Source: an uncultured Muribaculaceae bacterium (lineage in GTDB: Bacteria > Bacteroidota > Bacteroidia > Bacteroidales > Muribaculaceae). From it: DNA of 64,000 bases. Below are positions 18,182 to 27,084 of the stretch, piece after piece. The position numbers were made by a program, and so were the translations under genes. Position 1 is the stretch's first letter; the number at the start of each line of letters is the position of its first letter. Location of the stretch: the NCBI GenBank assembly GCA_947381945.1, contig CANCXM010000009.1, positions 1 through 64,000 of the forward strand. The letters run 5' to 3'. The notes beneath the pieces were generated by a model, which ran no database searches, had not been told where the DNA came from, and worked only from the letters and a program-made list of their open reading frames with translations.

Positions 18182-18213
18182 CAAAAATACGGTATTTATT
18201 TCACAACCGCAAA
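18182..18213 (-). promoter_or_regulatory. Promoter of the 44-aa/DUF6169-like cassette
   Basis: On the minus strand TTTG (18210-18213) and TATTTTTG (18182-18189) are separated by 20 nt, a full match to the Bacteroidetes consensus. The -7 box ends 28 nt before the ATG at 18153. Confidence 0.75.
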
Positions 18214-18271
18214 TAATTGCAGGGATTATCCTCAATCAATTATTGAAAAAATGCAAAACCGCACGGTTGTT

Positions 18272-19174
18272 TTAGAGTCTGACATTGCCCCAAGGCACTT
18301 CTTTCTTAGGCATTGACTTGAAGACAATGGTCTGTCCGGCGTCGACGGCAGCCTTGATTTCCTTGTGGCCTTTCTTGATTTTAGCTGATGAGATGTCGTC
18401 GCCCTCGACTGATGCCACCTCGCATTCCCCGATGGGTTTGGCCGATTTCCTGCCGGCGATTTCGCGCATGATACACACCTCGAAACGGTCCTTTTCGGCC
18501 ACACCGTGGATTGAGCCGAGATCCATGTAGACAGAGTTCACCTTGTCGCCCTTGACGTCGTCACATTCGAGCAGAGTGCCGTAGAGCGGAAATGCTTCCT
18601 GAATAAAGGGGACCACACCCTTGACGGCGTTGCGACACACTTTGGTGACCGCCTCGTCGGAAGTGCTTGAAGTCTCCAGATTGAGCAGTTCGCCTCCATG
18701 CTTCATCGTCTTTGTAAGGATGAGTTTACCGTCGGCCGGATTGATGACCTTGAGAGTGTAGGAAATCTGTCCGGTGTAGTATTTGTCACCGTTGTCGTTG
18801 GTCTTCTCCTCGATGTTGAGCGACGAGATGCGGCCCTGAATCAGAAATGCGGAGCCGAGGTCCGACATTGCTTTCAGGCGTTCGGCCTCGCTTGCCACCG
18901 GCGAGTTGCTCTTACGCTTTTCAGCATTGATCGCGAGGGATTCCTGCGAATCGACATCGACAAGTTCGATGCGTTTGGTGTTGGCGATACCTTCCATGAC
19001 ATAGCTGCGCAGCTGCTCGGCGCAGAGGAAGGGCACGTCGTCGGGACGCTCGAAATAATCGATGAGCACATTCGGTTTGCCCTTTGCTTCATCGGCCTTG
19101 GCCATGAAGGGGCTTGTCAAAGTAACGGCTACGGCTACCATCAGTGTCTTCACTGTGAGTTTCAGATGTTTCAT
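18272..19174 (-). CDS. Exported CsgG/LpoB-like protein
   Basis: A 300-aa protein with a clear signal peptide (about 1-27, ending MAKADEA). There is no lipobox Cys. The mature N-terminus NVLIDYFERPDD, the ERLKAMSDLGSAFLIQGRIS segment and the SYTLKVINPADGKLI strand follow the pattern of CsgG/LpoB/TolB-N-like domains, which assemble curlin or act as periplasmic activators. The C-terminal third (LYGTLLECDDVKGDKVNSVY ... GRKSAKPIGECEV) looks like a beta-rich OB-like module seen in bacteroidete CsgG relatives. No curlin genes are nearby, so the specific role is unknown. The downstream cassette has its own promoter, so this gene is probably transcribed alone. Confidence 0.7.
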   Translation of the reverse strand: MKHLKLTVKTLMVAVAVTLTSPFMAKADEAKGKPNVLIDYFERPDDVPFLCAEQLRSYVMEGIANTKRIELVDVDSQESLAINAEKRKSNSPVASEAERLKAMSDLGSAFLIQGRISSLNIEEKTNDNGDKYYTGQISYTLKVINPADGKLILTKTMKHGGELLNLETSSTSDEAVTKVCRNAVKGVVPFIQEAFPLYGTLLECDDVKGDKVNSVYMDLGSIHGVAEKDRFEVCIMREIAGRKSAKPIGECEVASVEGDDISSAKIKKGHKEIKAAVDAGQTIVFKSMPKKEVPWGNVRL

Positions 19175-19502
19175 AAATCGTTTAGTTTAAATTAGGTTAT
19201 ATCAAAATGGTTGTATCCTCAGATTCATGTCCGGAGCACATTCGGTCTTCCTGCTCCGGAAGTCGGGAGAGTGTCGTATGGGGAATCTACGGCCCTCTGA
19301 ATAGTGGTGTTTCAGATTATAGATAATGCACAGATACTATGTGCGTGACCTATATCATTGATATTATAATGTGATTATTGATATTATAATGTGGCTATAG
19401 CTTTTTCTGTGGAGGTGCAAAGCTCTCACCTCCCGATATGGCAATCGCAGTAATATTTATTCAATCCGGTGTGAAATCAACGCAAATGTAAACATAATTT
19501 CA
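19175..19502. other. Long leader region with direct repeat and hairpin
   Basis: No gene is visible. A TACATTTG -7 box on the minus strand at 19483-19490 would give the CsgG-like gene a leader of about 300 nt. The leader holds a direct repeat of ATTGATATTATAATGTG (19357-19373 and 19377-19393) and a 7-bp hairpin GGAGGTG/CACCTCC (19411-19433). Confidence 0.45.
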
Positions 19503-19558
19503 CTAAAACCGCCCTCTGGTATGTTAAAATATTTTAACATACCAGAGGGCGGTTTTAG
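19503..19558. repeat. 56-nt perfect palindrome
   Basis: Two 28-bp arms meet without a spacer: CTAAAACCGCCCTCTGG... reads identically on both strands. The centre is AT-rich (TTAAAATATTTTAA) and the outer arms GC-rich with terminal TTTT runs, so both strands could form a terminator-like hairpin. It lies downstream of the outer-membrane protein gene at 19741-20355. Confidence 0.9.
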
Positions 19559-19740
19559 AATACCCGAAATCTTCGAAACAGTGCGAATTTACAAAAGCAC
19601 TGAAAAATTTATATTTTTTCTTTCCTTACGATTGATAAAATGTGATTTCAAACATTCTTGAAAATAGCTTGCTACATTATTCGTGAGAGATAGCAATCAA
19701 TGATGATTTGCCAAGATATGGGATATTTATCTCACAATCT

Positions 19741-20355
19741 TCATTCATGAGTAAAAAAGTATTTTACAGTTATACATACCTTATTATCATTCATTTGGGC
19801 AGAGTTGCCAATATCGATTGTTTTTAATAAACCAAAATATCCCATGAGGTCAATTGATACTAAATCCCGTTGCAGCCCGACTCCAATTCCACTGGACAAG
19901 TTAAACGGCTTCACACATAAATCTTCTCGACGGTACTTGCCGCTTAAGGAATAGGACAAATCAAATCCAATTAGTGGAGATATGTTTAATTCATCGCCAA
20001 TGCAGAATTGATAGCCGCATGTCAAGGGGATAGAGGTACACCACCTTGTAAGATTTTGCTCTTCCGTCTCCTTGTCAATTGCATACAGTTTTAATTCATC
20101 ACAATTAATTGATATGCCTGCCTCGACAAAGAAATCATGCCCGTTTCTCAAATTGCATAGGAGTCCCAGTCCTCCTCCATATCCATAGGAGTTACTGGCG
20201 CTTTTTGTAGACTTCCAGTCTCCGGGGATATTTATATGGAAGGAGGGTGCAATTCCCCATCTGATAGCAAGTTTGCCCTCATGGTAACTTTGACCAGTCT
20301 GACCAAACATAAAGATAGAGGTCAGCAATAAGAAACAAAGCAATGATATTCGCAT
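19741..20355 (-). CDS. Small outer-membrane beta-barrel protein
   Basis: I use ATG 20355 (MRISLLCFLLLTSIFMFGQT, 204 aa), which gives a clean signal peptide; the longer frame adds a charged extension before it. The mature protein alternates short beta strands with Gly/Asn turns (GYGGGLGLLC, GIGVGLQRDLVSIDL) and ends in a strand with KYFFTHE, as in OMP_b-brl porin-like proteins. Function is unknown. It is a single gene, followed by the perfect palindrome. Confidence 0.7.
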   Translation of the reverse strand: MRISLLCFLLLTSIFMFGQTGQSYHEGKLAIRWGIAPSFHINIPGDWKSTKSASNSYGYGGGLGLLCNLRNGHDFFVEAGISINCDELKLYAIDKETEEQNLTRWCTSIPLTCGYQFCIGDELNISPLIGFDLSYSLSGKYRREDLCVKPFNLSSGIGVGLQRDLVSIDLMGYFGLLKTIDIGNSAQMNDNKVCITVKYFFTHE

Positions 20356-20513
20356 TATCGAATCTTTTATCAGAAGACGCAGCATTTATAGCCTAAGCAT
20401 CAATATATTATTAATTGGAAGCTTTATTATACCGGTAGTTTGTGCTGTACGATTATTCTGTCTCTTGTCTTCTTTTGTCCGTTTGTATCAAAATATCATG
20501 ATATGTCCAGCCC

Positions 20514-21308
20514 TCATTTCCTGATTTCATGGATGTAGGCGTTGACTGCGCCGACGAGGAGGGCGCCGCCGGCTATGTTGCCGAGGGTGGCGGGGATGAG
20601 GTTGGCGGTTATGGCTTCCAAGATGCCTACATCGGCCCCTTCCATCATGCCAAGGGGGATGAAAAACATGTTGGCTATGGAGTGTTCGTAGCCCAAGGCC
20701 ACGAAGGCCATGACGGGAATCCAGCAGCCGAGCGCCTTTTCAAAGAAGGTCTTTCCTGAGAGGGCGAGCCATACGGCCAGACAGACACACCAGTTGGCAC
20801 CTATGCCTTTGAAAAACACAGTCAGCCACGGCATCGACACCTTTGCTTCGGCTATGCCGATGATTGATGAGTGCCAGGGATCAGCGGCGGTCAGTCCGCA
20901 GGCATAGACAAGGATATAGGTGAAGGCTATTGCACCGATGAAGTTGCCGAGATAGACGAGCGTCCAGTTGCGGACGATGGTGCCGAACGAATGGCTCCCC
21001 TTCATCCACGAGGGGATGAGCAGGGCATTGTTGCCCGTGAAAAGCTCCGCACCGAGGATGACCACCAGTATCAGACCGATGGGAAACATGCAGCCGCTCA
21101 GCAGCTTCTGTAGCGAGGGATTGGCTGCAGTGAGTTCGGGAAATCCGTAACCGACAATGAGTGAGAGTATGCCGCCGAGGGCTATGTAGGCTCCTGCGAG
21201 GCAGGACGCGACGAGTAGGCGGGAAAGACTGTTGACTGTGAGTTTGGCTTTTGCAGCGCCGACTGAGGCTGCTGTCTCTGTGATTTCGCGGGGTACTCTT
21301 ATCTGCAT
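20514..21308 (-). CDS. Formate/nitrite transporter family channel
   Basis: A 264-aa inner-membrane protein with six hydrophobic segments, the FNT pentamer fold. Recognisable FNT features are the N-terminal helix, GAYIALGG in TM1, the conserved LGAELFTGNN segment, KGIGANWCVCLAVW, and LGYEHSIANMFFIPLG, which contains the pore histidine. The family moves formate, nitrite or hydrosulfide anions; the substrate cannot be told from sequence. Formate is plausible for an anaerobic fermenter. A 64-aa membrane protein gene lies 28 nt upstream on the same strand, so both probably share a transcript. Confidence 0.93.
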   Translation of the reverse strand: MQIRVPREITETAASVGAAKAKLTVNSLSRLLVASCLAGAYIALGGILSLIVGYGFPELTAANPSLQKLLSGCMFPIGLILVVILGAELFTGNNALLIPSWMKGSHSFGTIVRNWTLVYLGNFIGAIAFTYILVYACGLTAADPWHSSIIGIAEAKVSMPWLTVFFKGIGANWCVCLAVWLALSGKTFFEKALGCWIPVMAFVALGYEHSIANMFFIPLGMMEGADVGILEAITANLIPATLGNIAGGALLVGAVNAYIHEIRK

Positions 21309-21336
21309 GTCGTGTTGCTTGTTTGGGATGATGTGG

Positions 21337-21531
21337 TTAGCTGTTTTCTCGCAACCGTTCCCTTTTCTTAAGGAAGAGGTGGAGGATTGCGATTATGACG
21401 AGTGTCACACCGATGACACCGAAATAGTAGAGATAGTGTCCTTGCTGAAACTCGGGATAGCCGATGTAGCTCATCACGCCGAGATAAATCAGCAGGAGTG
21501 AGGGGATGAAGGTAGAACGACGTAGTTTCAT
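21337..21531 (-). CDS. Small two-helix membrane protein upstream of the FNT channel
   Basis: A 64-aa protein with two hydrophobic helices (FIPSLLLIYLGVMSYIGY and YYFGVIGVTLVIIAILHLFL), a short polar turn, and a basic end (KKRERLREN). No domain is recognised; such proteins are common in Bacteroidales. It precedes the FNT gene by 28 nt. Its leader is a long tract of AACTC/ACAACT-type words. Confidence 0.75.
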   Translation of the reverse strand: MKLRRSTFIPSLLLIYLGVMSYIGYPEFQQGHYLYYFGVIGVTLVIIAILHLFLKKRERLRENS

Positions 21532-21540
21532 GGTTTTTAG

Positions 21541-21759
21541 GTTAAGTAAGTTTTGAGTTGTGAGTTTTGGGTTGTGAGTTTTTAGTTTTGAGTTGTGGGG
21601 TAGTTTTGAGTTGTCAGTTTTGAGTTGTTGGCTATTGGTGGTTTGGAGTTGGAAGTTTTGGGATGATGGTTGTAAGTCGATGGTTTCGAGTTGATGTCGA
21701 AATCGTTGCGTTAGAGTCTGTAAACTAAAAACTCAAAACTAACAACTCACAACTATAAA
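21541..21759 (-). repeat. AACTC/ACAACT word-repeat tract
   Basis: On the minus strand, the 80 bases before the 64-aa gene are almost wholly words such as AACTCAAAACT and ACAACTCAAAAC. Toward 21720-21759 the same words appear on the plus strand (AAACTCAAAACTAACAACTC), so the tract has inverted halves. No gene is seen in this 228-bp spacer. Confidence 0.7.
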
Positions 21760-22395
21760 CTAACAACTCTCTTCCTCCTCCTTGATGTATTCCGATTCGG
21801 CGGGGTCGAAGCAGCCGTCCATCAAGTGCTTGTAGATGCGGAGGCAGGCCCATGCGTCGATTGAAGCATAGATGAGCTGTCCGGGGCTGAGTTGCGCAGC
21901 CTCCCAGTTGCTGAGGCGCTGGCTTTTGGAGATGCGGCCGTTGAAGATTATTCCGTAGATTTTCTGAAGGCTCGAATCGGCTATATGGAAGGTCTTGACC
22001 ACATTCTGGAGGTCGACGAAGTTTGCCGGTTCAAAGGGAGCGAGACGGTGGAGCACATGGAAGTCGTCGCGCAGCGACAGACCGACTTTCACCACATCCT
22101 CACACTCCATGAACTCCCTCAGCTCGTCGAAGAAGCCGAGTTTGTTGAGCCTGAACAGGAATGAATGGTCGAGGGTTGAAATCTGGATGAGTGAGACGGT
22201 ATTGGTCTGCCCCTTGCGGAAATTCGGCTTGGTCTCGGTGTCAAAACCCACCGCCTTGCATGTCCGGAGATAGCGGAGGGCTTCCTGGGCATCGGGAATG
22301 TTCTCAAGCACCGTTATGGCACCGGGAAACTCGACCGTCGGGAGTCCCGACAGTTGTTCCTTCGATATTGAGATGCTGTATTGGTTGATGTCCAT
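21760..22395 (-). CDS. 3'-5' exonuclease, DEDDy (RNase D/WRN-like) family
   Basis: I use ATG 22395 (MDINQYSISI, 211 aa), since the longer frame overlaps the promoter. The DEDD motifs are present: AVGFDTET (Exo I), KVGLSLRDDFHVL (Exo II) and IYASIDAWACLRIY (Exo III, the Y.x3.D form). There is no HRDC domain, so it is a stand-alone exonuclease module as in bacteroidete RNase D-like or WRN-exonuclease-like proteins. It should trim RNA or DNA from 3' ends with two metal ions; the natural substrate is unknown. The tail is acidic (IKEEEESC). Confidence 0.88.
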   Translation of the reverse strand: MDINQYSISISKEQLSGLPTVEFPGAITVLENIPDAQEALRYLRTCKAVGFDTETKPNFRKGQTNTVSLIQISTLDHSFLFRLNKLGFFDELREFMECEDVVKVGLSLRDDFHVLHRLAPFEPANFVDLQNVVKTFHIADSSLQKIYGIIFNGRISKSQRLSNWEAAQLSPGQLIYASIDAWACLRIYKHLMDGCFDPAESEYIKEEEESC

Positions 22396-22419
22396 TGGAA
22401 AAATGAGCTTTTGAACATG

Positions 22420-22427
22420 CAAAGTTA
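22420..22427 (-). promoter_or_regulatory. -7 box TAACTTTG of the exonuclease gene
   Basis: TAACTTTG on the minus strand ends 24 nt before the ATG at 22395. No clear -33 TTTG is seen. Confidence 0.5.
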
Positions 22428-22573
22428 ACGATTATTGTTGAAATCCCCTATAATTGTATCGAAAAACAATAAGACACGGGATGTTAATGATTGCAATAGA
22501 GGGCGTCGGAGCGCTGTTTTTGCGCTTTTTGTCCATTGGATAGGAAGGGTGGGGTGAAATTCGGTCACCGACA

Positions 22574-22604
22574 ATTGTGAGGCCCCTGCTTTTTTCGTAA
22601 ATTT
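22574..22604 (+). promoter_or_regulatory. Promoter of the pectinolytic fusion gene
   Basis: TTG (22574-22576) and TAAATTTG (22597-22604) are separated by 20 nt, fitting the Bacteroidetes consensus. The leader to the ATG at 22676 would be about 65 nt. Confidence 0.65.
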
Positions 22605-22675
22605 GTAGCGCATGATAAATCGACACCAACGGTGTCAGACATTAGTTTAATACCATAAAAATCGTAGACCGGTCT

Positions 22676-25600
22676 ATGAAACTTCTTCCATCGCTCGCGG
22701 CCCTTGCGGTCGTCTTTAACCTTAATGCCGTTGAAAAGAAACTCTATGACTTCGTCGTGCCCCGCGACGGTACATTCCGCGAGGCCCTCGACGCAGCCAA
22801 CAACCGCACCGACACCGCCTCACGTTTCCGCATATTCATCATGGAGGGTGACTATCGTATCCCCACCGCAGGCACCACTGTCGGTGGTGACGGGAAGGAG
22901 TACGGCGATCCGCGCTCATATCTCAAAGCCCCCAATGTTTCCATCACCGGTGAGGGGATGGACCGCACCGTCCTGACCAACACCACTCCTCCGGCTACAT
23001 GGGACAACGGCTTCGGCCCCTCCTGTCCGCTTGAAGGTATCGGCAGGGGTGACGTGCTCATCATTGAGTCTCCCGCCACAGGGACATATCTCCAGGGGCT
23101 TACGCTGAAAAGCGGAATGACCGACAAGACGGGGCGCAACATCGTGCTCCACGACCGTTCGGACAAGACCGTCGCCAAGGATGTCGGTCTTTGGGGCTAT
23201 CAGGACACCTACGTTTCCAATAATAATGACGGACGCTTCTACTTCGAGGACGGTGTCATCCGCGGGCGCACGGACTATATCTGTGGCAAAGGCGATGTCT
23301 ACTACTCCGGGGTGACTTTCCGGCAGTGCGGTCAGGGAGGCTATCTTGCCGTCCCTTCCGTTCCTCGCAAATACGGCTATGTGATGGACAATTGCTATAT
23401 CAAAAGCGAGACTCCCGATGTGACCTACTATCTCGGCCGTCCCTGGGGCAAGGGTACTCCCACCGCCATCTGGCTGAATACAAAGGTGGACGTGTCGCCC
23501 ATCACCCGCGACAAGCGCGGCAATAACGGTTGGGCCGACATGAGCGGCGGGTGGCCCGCGCGCTTCGCTGAATACAATACTTTCCTCCCCGACGGCACTG
23601 CGCTCGACCTTTCGGGCCGACGTGTGCTGTATGTCGACCGTGAGGGCAACGAGCATGTCAACCGTCCGGTGCTGAGCGAGACCGAGGCTGCGGAGTATAC
23701 CGTCGCCAATGTCCTCGACGGTTGGGATCCCACGGCTCTCACTGCTGCAGCTCCTCTTCCCGCTAATGTCCGCGTCGAGGATGGCCGTCTGCGTTGGGAC
23801 GGAAGCAAGGATGCGCTGCTCTATGCAGTGTGCCGTCACGGAAAAATCGTTGATTTCACCACTGATGATTCATATAAGATCGGTCGCGGAGGCGATGCCG
23901 ACTGCTGGTCGGTCCGTGCGGCCAATGCAATGGGTGGTCTTGGCGAAGAGGTGGGCGCAGCCAAGCGCGAGGCGCGCAGTGGCAGCCGCTATTCCAAGCA
24001 TCTCCTGCGCACAACAGACCCCTCTTTCTTCACCACCGATGAGGCCCGCAGGATTGGGGCGCAGGTGCTTGCATGGCAGCGTGTGACAGGCGGTTGGCCG
24101 AAGAACATCGACATGGTCTCGCCCATGTCCGAGAGCCGCATGTCCGAAGTGCTTGCCCAGAAAGACCGTCGCGACGACTCGACTACCGACAATGATGCGA
24201 CGACCACTCAGATGACCTTCCTGGCACGTCTCTATGCCGCGACCGGCGATGTCGCTTACCGCGATGCCTTCCGCCGTGGTGTGGACTATCTGCTCTCCGG
24301 TCAGTACAAGAATGGCGGATGGCCTCAGTTCTGGCCCGAACAGCGCGACTATCAGCCACATATCACCTACAATGACGATGCTATGGTCAACACCATGCTC
24401 CTCCTGCGCGACATCTCCTCTGATGTCGCCCCCTACGGCGGTGACCTCTGCGACGCTGCGCAGAAGAAGAGGATGAAACGCGCGTTCGACAAGGGTGTCG
24501 ACTGCATTCTCGCCACTCAGATTGTGACCGACGGTGTGCCGACGGTGTGGTGTCAGCAGCATGACCATGTCACCCTCGCTCCTGCACATGCCCGTGCCTA
24601 CGAACTCCCGTCGTATTGCAGCATGGAGAGCGCGTCGATTGTGAAGCTCCTCATGGAGATTGAGAAACCCGACAAACGTGTGAAGAAGGCCATCCATTCA
24701 GCAATGGCGTGGTTCGATAAATATAAGCTCACCGGATTGTCCTACCGCCGAGTGCAGGTCAACGGCAGTTGGGAAACCATCCTTACTCCCGATGCCGGAC
24801 GTCGCAAACCGCTTTGGGCACGTTTTTATGACCTCGACAACTGTATGCCCTACGTCTGTGACCGCGACGGTATCCCCCGCCGCCGTCTGGAGGACATTGG
24901 TTCGGAGCGCCGCAACGGATATTCCTGGTATGGCACCCGTCCCGAGGAGCTTTATGCGCTCTACGATGAGTGGGCCGACCGTCATGACCCCGCCGGGAAG
25001 GTGAAGCTCGATCCGGAGGGTAAGGGATGCAACGAGAACGGTACTCTCACCCTCGGTGTTGTCCCCAAGGTTGATGCATCGCTCTTCGATGCGGTGGTTG
25101 AGCGCGGCGGCAGCATTCAGGCTGCCATCGAGAAGGCTCCGGAAAATGGAACTGAGCCGTTCAAGATTCTTGTGAAGAAGGGCCTTTACAACGAGAAGGT
25201 CATCATCGACCGTCCGAACATCGTGCTTGTCGGTGAGCACCGCGACAGTTGCATAATAGTCGGCGCGGAGGCCAACGGTAAGATGATGGTTGAGGAATAT
25301 CGCGGCAAGAAGGCTCCGAGAGGTATCCTCTCTCTGACCGAGGATGGCAATGACTGCCTCATTTCCGGATTGACCGTAATCAACAACTACGGCACAACTG
25401 TCACCAACACCACTACCCACCAGTTTGCCGTCTACGGCAAGGCGACCCGCACAATAATAGTCAACAGCAACATCATTTCGGACGGCAACGATGCTCTCTC
25501 GCTCTGGGGAAAGGGTGAGGATGGCAAAGGCGGCCTCTATTACCATGCCGACCTCTATGTGCGCTGCCCGGGCGTGGATTTCATTTGTCCGCGAGGCACT

Positions 25601-26050
25601 TGCTACGCCACCCGCTGCCGTTTTCTCGGCGACAGCCGTGCGATTCTCTGGCACGATGGTCGCGGCGACATCAACAATAAGTTCGTTGTCACCAATTCTG
25701 ACTTCGATGCCCTCAAACCGACTCCTCTTGGACGTTATCACCACGACTCGCAGTTCTTGATTGTCAACTGCCGTATGTCCAAGAATATTATTGATACGAA
25801 TATTGACCATGCCTATCGTGCGCAGCCTGTCCTTTCGGACGGAAAGACGGTCGACCCTTGTCCGTGGGGACATCGTGTCTACTACTCAGGTTGTGTGCGT
25901 GATGGTGGCCACAGCGGCTGGCTTGCCGACAACCTCACAAGTGCCGAGGGTTCACCCGCCTACTACTCCGTCACCTCCCGCTGGACCTTCGCCGACAAGT
26001 GGGACCCCGAATCCCGCATCCGCACCCTCTGGAACTTCATAGCCTATTGA
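22676..26050 (+). CDS. Trimodular pectinolytic enzyme: CE8 pectinesterase - PL10 pectate lyase - CE8-like domain
   Basis: A 1124-aa exported protein with a short signal peptide (about 1-18). The first CE8 domain (about 25-320) keeps its catalytic residues: GYQDTY (Q176, D177), TDYICG (D200) and LGRPWG (R255). A linker (about 360-430) leads to a PL10 alpha-helical pectate lyase domain (about 435-775) with GGWPKNIDM, TTDNDATTTQM, YKNGGWPQF and the catalytic-type WARFYDLDN. The C-terminal domain (about 800-1124) is CE8-like, with GLYNEKVII and VDFICPRGTCY. There QD is replaced by ND (GNDALSLWG) and LGRPW is not recognisable. The enzyme should demethylate homogalacturonan and cleave it. No SusC/D genes adjoin it. 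Confidence 0.92.
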   Translation: MKLLPSLAALAVVFNLNAVEKKLYDFVVPRDGTFREALDAANNRTDTASRFRIFIMEGDYRIPTAGTTVGGDGKEYGDPRSYLKAPNVSITGEGMDRTVLTNTTPPATWDNGFGPSCPLEGIGRGDVLIIESPATGTYLQGLTLKSGMTDKTGRNIVLHDRSDKTVAKDVGLWGYQDTYVSNNNDGRFYFEDGVIRGRTDYICGKGDVYYSGVTFRQCGQGGYLAVPSVPRKYGYVMDNCYIKSETPDVTYYLGRPWGKGTPTAIWLNTKVDVSPITRDKRGNNGWADMSGGWPARFAEYNTFLPDGTALDLSGRRVLYVDREGNEHVNRPVLSETEAAEYTVANVLDGWDPTALTAAAPLPANVRVEDGRLRWDGSKDALLYAVCRHGKIVDFTTDDSYKIGRGGDADCWSVRAANAMGGLGEEVGAAKREARSGSRYSKHLLRTTDPSFFTTDEARRIGAQVLAWQRVTGGWPKNIDMVSPMSESRMSEVLAQKDRRDDSTTDNDATTTQMTFLARLYAATGDVAYRDAFRRGVDYLLSGQYKNGGWPQFWPEQRDYQPHITYNDDAMVNTMLLLRDISSDVAPYGGDLCDAAQKKRMKRAFDKGVDCILATQIVTDGVPTVWCQQHDHVTLAPAHARAYELPSYCSMESASIVKLLMEIEKPDKRVKKAIHSAMAWFDKYKLTGLSYRRVQVNGSWETILTPDAGRRKPLWARFYDLDNCMPYVCDRDGIPRRRLEDIGSERRNGYSWYGTRPEELYALYDEWADRHDPAGKVKLDPEGKGCNENGTLTLGVVPKVDASLFDAVVERGGSIQAAIEKAPENGTEPFKILVKKGLYNEKVIIDRPNIVLVGEHRDSCIIVGAEANGKMMVEEYRGKKAPRGILSLTEDGNDCLISGLTVINNYGTTVTNTTTHQFAVYGKATRTIIVNSNIISDGNDALSLWGKGEDGKGGLYYHADLYVRCPGVDFICPRGTCYATRCRFLGDSRAILWHDGRGDINNKFVVTNSDFDALKPTPLGRYHHDSQFLIVNCRMSKNIIDTNIDHAYRAQPVLSDGKTVDPCPWGHRVYYSGCVRDGGHSGWLADNLTSAEGSPAYYSVTSRWTFADKWDPESRIRTLWNFIAY

Positions 26051-26071
26051 TTTTGGAAATAGCTAATGTTT

Positions 26072-26307
26072 GTAGGGACGCGCTGTAGCGCGTATGCCAG
26101 ATGAAATACAAAATGCTGTGCCACAAAAATATAGATACAGAAAAATATAGATACATAAATTCATAAAAGACAAAAATGACAGATTTGAATTAGTCAGCCT
26201 GATTAAAGCTGATTATACAAAATCTGTCATTTTTGTCTTTTATGAATTTATATACCCCCTGTTTAGGATCTATTTCATTTGGCATACGCGCTACAGCGCG
26301 TCCCTAC
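26072..26307. repeat. REP doublet enclosing a 36-bp-stem hairpin
   Basis: A forward REP (26072-26102) and an inverted REP (26277-26307, followed by a partial GCGTCCCTACAAG duplication) enclose an inverted repeat. Its arms, 26151-26186 and 26220-26255, match at 34 of 36 positions. The stem includes GACAAAAATGACAGATTT. It lies between the convergent pectinase and bioD genes and closely resembles the doublet at 12310-12567. Confidence 0.88.
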
Positions 26308-26343
26308 AAGGCGTCCCTACAAGGCATTTTATGCACTTGTGTC

Positions 26344-26979
26344 TTACAGCGAGGGGATGGTGGCGAAGGGGGTGGAGGGGAAGTGGCGGCTGACGTAGCG
26401 ACGGAGGAAGGCCTGGGTGTCGGCGCCGATGATGCGGTCGGTGTCGAAGTGTTCGTTGTATATGACGGCTGCGAGTGTGATTCCGCGCGCCTTGATGGCT
26501 TCGAGCGAGAGGACGGCATGGTTGATGGACCCGAGGACACCGTTTGTTACGAGTATCAGGGGGAGCTGGCGTGTGGTCACATAGTCGATGGTGAAGAAAT
26601 CGTCGGTGATAGGCACCATCAGTCCACCCGCACCCTCGACAAGCACGATGTCGTAGCGTTCGCTTAATTTAGCTGTGGCGTTGTCGATGACCGAGAGGTC
26701 GATTTCGCGTCCGTCCATGCGGGCGGCGAGTTGTGCGGAAGCGGGATAGGAGAAGATGACAGGCGCGGTGGTGTGGTCAATGTCCTCCGGGAGCGGTGGG
26801 ATGCCCATGAGTCTGCGGTGGAGGTCAATATCCTCCGAAAAGCCTACGTTGCCTGTCTGTATGAACTTCTGGGTGACTACGCTCTTGCCTTCTTTCATAA
26901 GTTTGGCGGCGAGATAGCCGGTGACGTAGCTCTTGCCTGCGTCGGTGTCGATTCCTGAAACGAAATATACCTGGCTCAT
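26344..26979 (-). CDS. bioD: Dethiobiotin synthetase
   Basis: The 211-aa ATP-dependent carboxylase closes the ureido ring of dethiobiotin from 7,8-diaminopelargonate, CO2 and ATP. The P-loop GIDTDAGKS (K16) is at the N-terminus, followed by QKFIQTG (substrate Lys/Thr), VEGAGGLMVPI, and a nucleotide-base region around ILVTNGVLGSINH. It is the last gene of the biotin run, about 105 bp after bioGC, with no promoter recognised in the gap. Confidence 0.95.
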   Translation of the reverse strand: MSQVYFVSGIDTDAGKSYVTGYLAAKLMKEGKSVVTQKFIQTGNVGFSEDIDLHRRLMGIPPLPEDIDHTTAPVIFSYPASAQLAARMDGREIDLSVIDNATAKLSERYDIVLVEGAGGLMVPITDDFFTIDYVTTRQLPLILVTNGVLGSINHAVLSLEAIKARGITLAAVIYNEHFDTDRIIGADTQAFLRRYVSRHFPSTPFATIPSL

Positions 26980-27084
26980 GGTTATAAGTTTGTTTGACGA
27001 GGTTGATTGTTGGGCAACCTTCGGGATTCTACAATATTATTGCTCTGTTGACGGATGTCAAGCTTATAGTTGACGAGACAGCCG

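Noticed and set aside
22596..22660. Hairpin or RNA element between the exonuclease and pectinase genes
   Set aside because: Only two divergent promoters are convincing; no stable stem was seen.
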